Shown here: piece after piece, positions 8,121 to 13,701 of the stretch
Numbering within the stretch: position 1 is the stretch's first letter
Layout: the number at the start of each line of letters is the position of its first letter
Origin: Jimgerdemannia flammicorona
Taxonomy: Eukaryota; Mucoromycota; Endogonomycetes; Endogonales; Endogonaceae
Assembly (NCBI GenBank): GCA_003990745.1
Contig: RBNI01004635.1
Coordinates: 1-13,701 of the forward strand
Length of the DNA stretch: 13,701 nucleotides
Direction: 5' to 3'
Translations under genes and position numbers: made by a program
Notes under the pieces: generated by a model
The model's database searches: none
Seen by the model: only the letters and a program-made list of their open reading frames with translations
Told to the model about the DNA's origin: nothing

Positions 8121-8540
8121 GTCCTGCCAGAATACAAATCGGAAAATGCAGCTGAAATGGATATCACCACAGTGGAAGAAACTGTACTTAAACCCCAGAC
8201 AACTACTCTACTTGCAACTGGCCTAGAGATGACCATCCCAAAGGATCATGTCGGGATCCTCAAGACAAGAAGCAGTTTGGCAAGAAGCAAAATTATGATT
8301 GAAGGAGAAGTCATTGATTCAGACTACATCGGAGAAATACTACTCATTGCTAGGAATTACAATCCTACTATTCCATTCCCAATCAAGAAGAAGAACTGAC
8401 TGGCACAGATGTTGACCTTCCCAGTCTGACAACTAAAGATCATAGAAGTCAAGAAGTTGGAGGAAATGAAAAGAGAAAAGAAAGGATTCAGATCCACAGG
8501 AAAAGGAGTATTCGCCAGTACCAAGATCACTGAACTAGAG
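8121..8540 (+). pseudogene. dUTPase domain within the retrotransposon polyprotein
   Basis: dUTPase hydrolyses dUTP to dUMP and diphosphate, keeping uracil out of newly copied DNA; the family enzyme is usually a trimer. All five family motifs appear in order. Motif 1 is AAEMD (8148-8162; family AxGYD, with Gly changed to Glu). Motif 2 is TRSSLA (8265-8282; family PRSGLA). Motif 3 is GEVIDSDYIGEI (8304-8339), well kept including its Asp and Tyr. Motif 4 is KN, a stop, then LAQM (8391-8411; family GDRIAQL, so TGA at 8397 replaces Arg). Motif 5 is RSTGKGVFAST (8490-8522; family RGxGGFGSTG). A beta-strand segment reading TTLLATGLEMTIP sits between motifs 1 and 2, as in true dUTPases. It lies in frame between protease and reverse transcriptase. 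Confidence 0.82.
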
Positions 8541-9540
8541 CATAAGAAGGAGGAAATCACAAACAAGTATAGCTACACCATTGGAAACGAATTCCCACTC
8601 AAGGAGGAACTTAAGAAAATACTCCATGAATTCAAGGATATCCTTACTACAGACTTCAAGGATATCAAAGGAAAAATGCCACACTACTATCATGAGGTAG
8701 ATACTGGAGACACCAAACCAATTTACCAAAAAGCAAGACCTGTTCCACCAGCCTACTGGAAATGACTCAGAGAAGAAATCAAGCAGATGGAAGAAGCTGG
8801 TATTATCAAAGAAGCCAGTAGCCCCTGGTCTTCACCCATTGTACTAGTCCTGAAAAAAGGAAGCAAGCCTGGAGAATTCACCCCAAGACTCTGTGTTGAC
8901 TACAGAAAGCTCAATGCAGTTACCAAGAAGGATCGCCAACCACTGCCCCTCATCAGTGACATCCTTATAACACTGGGAGATGAAGTACAGTACTACAGCA
9001 CCTTGGACTTATACTCAGGATTCCACCAAATCGGACTCACAGAAATGGCAAGTGAAAAGTCAGCCTTCATAACCCCAGATGGAACCTACATCTACCTGTG
9101 AATACCATTCGAGATGTGCAATACACCAGTAAGCTTCTAGCAAATGATGAACAAAATCTTCCACTATGATATGGGAAGATGGATGATGGTTTATATTGAT
9201 GATGTAATCATCTACAGCAAGACATCTGAGGAACATCTGCACTATATACAGTAGATAATGGAAAGTCTGAGAAAGCATAGCCTGTACATCAAGCCCAAGA
9301 AATGCAAGTTTGCAGAAATTGAGATCTCCTATCTTGGCCATGTTATCAATTGAGATAGAACACACACAGACCCCCTCAAAATACAAGCAGTAGCAGCATA
9401 CCCAAGGCCCACCACTGTCACAGAAGCCCAAGCCTTCATGGGACTTGCCTCCTACTATCGTAGATTTATTAGAGGATTTTCCAACATCACAGGTCCAATC
9501 TATGAACTCAACAAGAAGGACATCAAGTTCCAGTAGACTG
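8541..9540 (+). pseudogene. pol: Reverse transcriptase domain
   Basis: The reverse transcriptase copies genomic RNA to DNA. In order the frame shows a Ty3/gypsy N-terminal stretch (KARPVPPAYWK), EAGIIKEASSPWSSPIVLV, LCVDYRKLN (about 8890-8916), LDLYSGFHQI with the first catalytic Asp at 9006-9008, the IPFEMCNTPVSF block (family MPFGLxNAPxxF), and the active-site box YIDDV (9192-9206) with both Asp present. KPKKCKF, SYLGHVI and [12 protein letters not shown] complete the thumb and connection. Stops are at 8763, 9099, 9138, 9252, 9351 and 9534. TGA at 9099 and TAG at 9138 flank the PF block, and the TAG fits CAG to TAG at a conserved Gln. Catalytic residues survive better than the frame does. 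Confidence 0.93.
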
Positions 9541-9989
9541 GCAGACAAAAAAAAGCATTTGACAAACTCAAGGTCAGACTGACCCAGGCACCCATTCTCA
9601 GATGACCCAATTGGACTCAAGAATTCATCCTGCAGACTGATGTAAGTGTACAGAGACTAGGAGCAGTCCTAGCTCAAAAGGAAGACAAAAAAGAGTATAT
9701 CATTGTATATCTTAGCCATGGAACCTGAGGAGCTGAAAAAGAATACAAATCCTACAAGTTGGAATGTCTCGCAGTCATCTGGGCTATAGAAAAGTTCCAC
9801 TACTACCTGGCCGGAAGACACTTCACCATTCAGATGGACCACTCAGCTCTCACCTGGCTACTAACAACTGGACAACCCAAAGGAATCTATGCCAGATGGA
9901 TAATGAAGCTACAAGTCTATGATATAACTATTGTGCACTGCCCTGAAAGAACAAATTCCAATATAGATGCTCTCTCATGGACATCCTGA
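9541..9989 (+). pseudogene. RNase H domain
   Basis: RNase H removes the RNA strand during reverse transcription. The four acidic active-site residues are all visible: Asp in QTDVS (9639-9641), Glu in LECLAV (9762-9764), Asp in QMDHSALTWL (9837-9839), and Asp in NIDALS (9966-9968). The end NIDALSW corresponds to the usual ADALSR, with Trp for Arg as a CGG-to-TGG change would give. Stops are at 9603, 9726 and 9987. The codon before the last stop is TCC, and integrase carries on in the +1 frame from this point. Confidence 0.9.
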
Positions 9990-11217
9990 AATACCTCCAA
10001 CCAATAAATCAATTATGAATAAGGAGCTCTACTATGAAATTGTCACATATCTGGAACAGCAAAAGATACCCCAACATCTGGAAGAATAGATACAAATGAT
10101 TATCAACAGGAAATGGAAATAATTTGAAACTGATGGAGAAACACTAAAGAAAGGAAAACTATTAGTCATACCAGAATACAAGAAGGAGCAAGTAATGAAA
10201 TCAGTACATGAACTTGGCCATCTAGGAGGAACCAATATATATGATAAGGCAAGAAGAATGATATGGTGGCCAGGAATGGAGGAAGATATCAGACAATTTG
10301 TCAAAACATGTGAAAAATATCAGAAACAAAAACAAGACCAACAAAACCAAGCCCTGGGATCAGCACACATAGAACCAGTACCATTTGCCCATATAGCAAT
10401 GGATGTAATTGGCCCCCTACCCCTGACCTTGACTGGCAACTGATATATCATTGTCATCATAGACCTTTTTACAAAATGGATAAAAGCCAGATCCCTCAAG
10501 GAAGCCAATGCACAGTCAATCACCAATTTCTTCCACAAAGAAATCATTTGCCAGTTCAAGACCCCAATGCAAGTAACTACAGATAGAGGAACAGAATTTA
10601 TGAACCAGTTCTTTGAGGTTCTTTACAAGAAGTACAAGATTCAGTATATTCGAACCACAGCCTACCACCCTCAAGGAAACAGACAAGCATAAAGGACAAA
10701 CAAGACCCTCAAGAATATTATTGCCAAGATCTGTGATAACTACGAGAACTGGGATCACTATCTGCCAATAGTATTATCTGCCCTTTGGGATATTAGATCA
10801 CAAAGTACCCATTTTACCTCTCAGGAAATACTGTTTGGAGAAGAAAGTTCTTAAGGAATCCTATCATCCAATGAAGATGCTTTATGGAAATGAGTGGATA
10901 CGGAGATACGGAAACTGCACCAAATCAGGAAGAAGGCCGAGGATTACATAAACAAGGCACAGACACTACAACAGAATAATGCAGAAAAGATTCACAAGCC
11001 CCTGGAGATTATCAAGATAGGAGACAAAGTCCTGGTATATCGGAACATGGTAGAAGCTTTATGGTCATGAAAGCTGGAGCCTAAGTGGGAAGGACCTTAC
11101 CTTGTGCAAGATATAAAAGGGACCACCTTTTGGCTATGAAAACTCTCAGGCACAATCATCCTTACTACTATTCACCAAAACCGAGTCAAGAAGTATCATG
11201 AAAAGTCAACGAAGTAA
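9988..11217 (+). pseudogene. Integrase with damaged HHCC finger, DD35E core and GPY/F domain
   Basis: Integrase joins the cDNA to host DNA. In frame 1 the zinc-binding domain shows HELGH (His codons 10207 and 10219), IWWPGM, and then C-x2-Y in place of C-x2-C (TGT at 10309, TAT at 10318). The core has Asp in AMDVIGPLP (10402-10404) and Asp in TTDRGTEF (10582-10584). The catalytic Glu position, 36 codons further on in the YHPQGNRQA context, is TAA (10690-10692). KLEPKWEGPYLV (about 11071-11106) is the GPY/F motif, and the frame ends at TAA 11215-11217. About eight internal stops are present. No chromodomain follows. The element is dead on three counts: stops, a lost zinc ligand and a lost catalytic residue. 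Confidence 0.92.
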
Positions 11218-11701
11218 TGCTGCTGCCCTCAAGATCACTAGTACAGCCCAGTGAGCTATAGAAAGACAGTAGTGTTCTACCGAACCACCAATGATAGAGG
11301 AATCCTTTGACAGCATCTAGAGTATAGTATAGATATTCTTATCATGGATCTCACATTTCAAGACCTACCAGAACCGAACTGAGTTCCAGGAATACTTCAA
11401 GTTGGGAATAGCTACTGAATTCAAAACTGAAGATGGGAAAAGAAGACTGGATCAAGGAATGTTAGCTCTCCTACATTCAAATTATGATTGTAAAAAGAGT
11501 ACACAAGTTATTCAAGGATGATGAAGCAGTCTTAGCCCACTTCTGGGAAGTAACCCCAAGAGACTTCAGATACATTAAGAGATAATACTGGAAGAACATA
11601 ATGATACAAATCATGCAGTATAAGGAGATACAAATTGTAGAAGCCTGGGAATTCGAGTGAATAGGATGCTCTAAAGATGAATCACCTATTCAGGAGGAAG
11701 A
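11218..11701 (+). pseudogene. Coding-like tail after integrase, unrecognised
   Basis: About 480 bp separate the integrase stop from the 3' LTR, more than the polypurine tract needs. Frame 2 reads coherently from about 11288 to 11470 (WISHFKTYQNRTEFQEYF, then KTEDGKRRLDQGML), and frame 3 from about 11475 to the LTR (VKRVHKLFKDDEAVLAHFW, then TPRDFRY and EAWEFE, ending ESPIQEEDV across the polypurine tract). A one-base indel near 11470 would join them into one protein tail of about 135 residues. No chromodomain, envelope or other family motif is seen, and no signal or membrane segment. Confidence 0.4.
11692..11701 (+). other. Polypurine tract
   Basis: AGGAGGAAGA ends one base before the TGTGACGG start of the 3' LTR. 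It is the expected primer for plus-strand DNA synthesis. Confidence 0.85.
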
Positions 11702-12156
11702 TGTGACGGCTGATCCAAATTAGTAATATGAAATAGAGGAATTAGACATTTGATCATGGTATCTGAATCTGATTCCCTATATAGTTTAGCCTTATAAATA
11801 GCAGTCATATTCTGCAAAGTGTAGAAACTTTAACATTCACAAAGATTTAGGAGATGTTAGAATGTTTGCAATCAGCAGATATTAAAAGATTTGATATTTG
11901 CAGAAAATGACTCACTACTTAGCTACCTTATAACTAGCAAACTTGTATAAATAACCCAGTATCTTCAAGTGAATAAACCTCAGATTGAAATAGTTCAAGC
12001 AAAGAGAAAGCAAAAGGAACTAGTAAGCCTGCAGGCAGATATACTTCGAACTCACTCATCTCTACATTCCAAGGACTTTGCAGAGTTGAAGAAGAGCAAG
12101 TTTTCAAGATATAGAAATCCAATATACTTCAAAGGTTAAGTGTCTGCTATGTTATA
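11702..12156 (+). repeat. 3' LTR of the inner element
   Basis: It begins TGTGACGG and ends TGTTATA, the final CA having become TA. Compared with the 5' copy it has about 39 substitutions (near 8.6 per cent, counted by eye) and an 11-bp deletion. Four sites read TG in one copy and CA in the other, the mark of a CpG decayed on opposite strands. The ORF calls inside it have no coding meaning. Confidence 0.93.
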
Positions 12157-12364
12157 CTAGTTATAGAATCTTTTATCATCTTTGCTGAGAACTTATTTCT
12201 TAGTCTTTCTCTTCTTTTTTGATATTCTTTCAGATCTTTTTTTCAGATTTTATATAAATATTCTTATTCTCTACTTAAATAAAGCTCTCTTAGAATTTTT
12301 TTTAAAAATACTTAAACCTATAAGTATCTCTTTGAGCTACTTTAGATCTATTAGAATTATTACA
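12157..12364 (+). repeat. Outer chromovirus LTR, right part, beginning with the second CTAG
   Basis: This is the continuation of the LTR that starts at 5332. Its first four bases are the second copy of the target duplication, and it ends AATTATTACA at 12355-12364, the exact inverted complement of the TGTAATAATT start. An AATAAA lies near 12278-12283. The + strand ORF at 12182-12382 runs through the LTR and is not credited as a gene. Confidence 0.82.
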
Positions 12365-13030
12365 AAGTTGGCTAAAAAATAAAGAATAACATTTACTAAC
12401 AAATGCTAAAACTCAATATTGTAATGATACTATTGCTCACTATAGTTATAACTGAACATATTCTCTATTCAGATTAACAGATCAGTAAAGTATATTATCT
12501 TAGTACTTATAAAGTATACTTATTTGATATTTAAGTTAAAGCAATCTATGAGCAAATTAATTATATACTAGATGAAAATAAACTGCTTAAAAAATATCTA
12601 AATAGTATGCTTAGTTTGGTCTTTAGTAGAATTAAGTAATTAAACTAAGGTGAAATAATATCAGAGAATAAAATAAAAATAATACCACTCTTTAGTTTTA
12701 TCTATATCTGGTAATTGCTGATTATTATAAAAGTATTAAATTAAACTTTATAATTCTAGATCATACTAAATTTAAATGTGATGATAGGTTTAAACTAATC
12801 AAAAGACTTTATTATAAAACTATAGTAGACTATATAGATTATATCATTAATGTGATAAAAATATCTAACATCACTGAACTAAATAAAGCTTGATATTGTA
12901 ATAATAATAAAGGTTTGAAATATTATAGTATTATATAGTAATAGTCAAAAGTATACCAATATTTAGTTATTATTAATATTTTAATTATATTATACCTCCA
13001 ATCTAAATTCTATTTAACCAAAATTTTAAC
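12365..13030. other. AT-rich relic DNA with a faint coding-like patch
   Basis: The interval is very AT-rich with no CpG. A short + strand stretch near 12540-12625 reads as a charged helix (YEQINYILDENKLLKKYLNS) and might be remains of a coiled-coil Gag N-terminus, and one near 12765-12890 (KFKCDDRFKLIKRLYYK) also looks faintly coding. Neither is open for long. It lies directly after the LTR end, so it is either the old insertion site flank or the internal part of a tandem copy. No primer-binding site is convincing (a TTGGCTAAA lies four bases after the LTR). Confidence 0.4.
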
Positions 13031-13102
13031 AAAGTGTCCTTCGCATGAAATATATGTGAGATGTGTTATGCTAAATCGAGTGTGCTGATATAAGCTGGAT
13101 TG

Positions 13103-13240
13103 ATGGGTTTGGTGAATATGAAAGTATGTGTTTCCCAGGCCTACCATTTACGTAAAGCGAAGGGACTGCACATTTATTGTTCCTCCTCCAAAAGGGAAGG
13201 GTGGAATGGGTTGCGTAAACTGATTGCAGGAACTAACTAA
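13103..13240 (+). CDS. Small ORF, 45 codons, doubtful
   Basis: ATG at 13103 opens a frame of 45 codons ending TAA at 13238-13240 (starts MGLVNMKVCVSQAYH, ends LIAGTN). It contains CpG codons, is Lys/Cys/Ser rich, and lies in the undecayed segment. An in-frame TAA is found shortly upstream. Length and composition do not exceed what chance allows, and I recognise no family, so it may be only noncoding DNA or an exon fragment. Confidence 0.15.
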   Translation: MGLVNMKVCVSQAYHLRKAKGLHIYCSSSKREGWNGLRKLIAGTN

Positions 13241-13364
13241 GTATACAAACATAGTCTATGCACTTGATTGTTAAGATGTGATGCATACTCAGTTGCTCTG
13301 AGAGATATTACATATTACATACTGAAACGTTGCTAAGCTATTTGCCACTGGCATCTTGCCGGAG

Positions 13365-13480
13365 AACTGAGACTAGGCTAACATTGCATAAGAAACTGCA
13401 CAACGGAAACTGAGACTAAGCTAAGATTGCATAAGAAACAGTGTGACAGGAAACTGACACTAAGCTAAGATTGCATAAAA
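13365..13480. repeat. Tandem repeat, 43-44 bp period, about 2.7 copies
   Basis: Copies begin with AACTGAGACTA or AACTGACACTA at 13365, 13408 and 13452. Each continues GCTAA, one variable base, then ATTGCATAA. The inter-core part differs more (GAAACTGCACAACGG against GAAACAGTGTGACAGG). A fragment of the core (AGATTGCAT) recurs near 13489, and a weaker relative of its middle (GCTAAGCTA) lies at 13332-13340. Confidence 0.8.
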
Positions 13481-13500
13481 GATCTGAAAGATTGCATGAT

Positions 13501-13516
13501 AGTGGCTTCAGCCACT
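13501..13516. repeat. Short inverted repeat
   Basis: AGTGGCT-TC-AGCCACT has seven-base arms around two bases, just after the tandem repeats. No T run follows it and no function is implied. Confidence 0.5.
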
Positions 13517-13701
13517 TTGCCAAAGTTTGAGCTATATTCATAACTCTAAACATTAATAAAATAGCCTTTAAACTTTTGAATAGTATATGTTTTATTATAT
13601 TTAGATAATTATGGACATTAATATAATCATTTTAAGTTAAATTGTCCATTGGTACTATTTTGACCCTTCTCAGTATATAGACCTTTTTTTTTTTTTTTTT
13701 T
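13517..13701. other. AT-rich tail ending in a T18 run
   Basis: There is no CpG and no ORF. The last 18 bases are T (13684-13701), which could be the reverse complement of a poly-A retroposon end continuing past the window, or simply a homopolymer. Confidence 0.5.

Larger units (their letters stand above)
5525..12156 (+). mobile_element. Full-length, inactive Ty3/gypsy retrotransposon with an internal dUTPase domain
   Basis: The element is 6,632 bp, bounded by LTRs of 466 and 455 bp and flanked by CTAG. Domain order is gag (with one zinc knuckle), aspartic protease, Cys/His linker, dUTPase, reverse transcriptase, RNase H, integrase with GPY/F, then a short coding-like tail. Integrase after RNase H places it in Ty3/gypsy (Metaviridae). 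Unlike its two chromovirus neighbours it shows no chromodomain. Gag and pol share one frame up to the RNase H end, and integrase continues in the +1 frame. I count 24 stops in the first part (18 TGA, 5 TAG, 1 TAA) and about eight in the integrase part, so it cannot move by itself. It sits inside the LTR of an older element and keeps some CpG, so it is the youngest repeat here. Confidence 0.93.
13031..13500. other. CpG-containing, non-transposon-like segment
   Basis: After more than 800 bp without any CpG, several appear here (near 13042, 13077, 13152, 13158, 13214, 13328, 13360 and 13405). Base composition is also more balanced, and no retroelement motif is seen. The segment has apparently escaped the decay that affected its surroundings and may be low-copy host DNA or a recent insertion. 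It contains one small ORF and a tandem repeat. Confidence 0.6.

Noticed and set aside
9060..9620. Minus-strand ORF of 186 codons opposite reverse transcriptase
   Set aside because: It is a shadow of the RT frame, which carries YIDDV and the other RT blocks on the + strand.
6105..11217. TGA read as Trp (alternative genetic code), since most stops are TGA
   Set aside because: Many conserved Trp positions use TGG, several TGA codons fall at expected Arg positions, TAG and TAA also interrupt the frame, and the neighbouring relics are decayed in the same way.
12182..12382. + strand ORF of 66 codons
   Set aside because: It lies within the right part of the outer LTR and crosses its end; the Phe/Leu/Ile content reflects AT-rich DNA.
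1..13701. tRNA, rRNA, CRISPR or bacterial-type operon signals
   Set aside because: None was seen. The short tandem repeats do not have CRISPR spacing, and no cloverleaf was recognised on inspection.

Overview
The window is a graveyard of nested LTR retrotransposons in a eukaryotic, most likely fungal, genome. The evidence is Ty3/gypsy (Metaviridae) polyprotein remains everywhere, two of them with chromodomains as in fungal chromoviruses, and heavy transition-type decay with almost total loss of CpG, as seen in silenced fungal repeats. I cannot narrow the species, and no host gene can be named with confidence.

Layout. (1) 1-1300: a purine-rich, stop-riddled + strand coding relic that I do not recognise. 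(2) About 1300-2930, minus strand: an unrecognised coding relic (2045-2930) ending in a polypurine tract, followed by what looks like a 3' LTR reading toward lower coordinates. (3) About 2940-4738, minus strand: the integrase, GPY/F and chromodomain end of a chromovirus, with a probable 3' LTR after it. (4) 4739-4862: a junction with a G10 run and an A-rich tract. (5) 4863-5331, + strand: the chromodomain and C-terminal tail of a second chromovirus, then a polypurine tract and its 397-bp LTR, which is split in two (5332-5524 and 12157-12364). (6) 5525-12156: a structurally complete but dead Ty3/gypsy element inserted into that LTR. (7) 12365-13030: AT-rich relic DNA. (8) 13030-13500: sequence with normal CpG, a 43-44 bp tandem repeat and no TE signature. 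(9) An AT-rich tail ending in T18.

The inner element is the best-preserved part. It has a 466-bp 5' LTR, a probable primer-binding site, a gag-pol in one frame (gag with one CCHC knuckle, aspartic protease, a Cys/His-rich linker, a five-motif dUTPase domain, reverse transcriptase, RNase H), a +1 shift into the integrase frame, a coding-like tail, a polypurine tract and a 455-bp 3' LTR. The flanks carry the 4-bp duplication CTAG. About 30 in-frame stops and several lost catalytic or zinc-binding residues show that it cannot act by itself.

The main points of interest are the dUTPase domain between protease and reverse transcriptase, the Cys/His cluster next to it, an antizyme-like TCC-TGA at the frame change, and the very clean record of CpG decay across nested insertions of different age.
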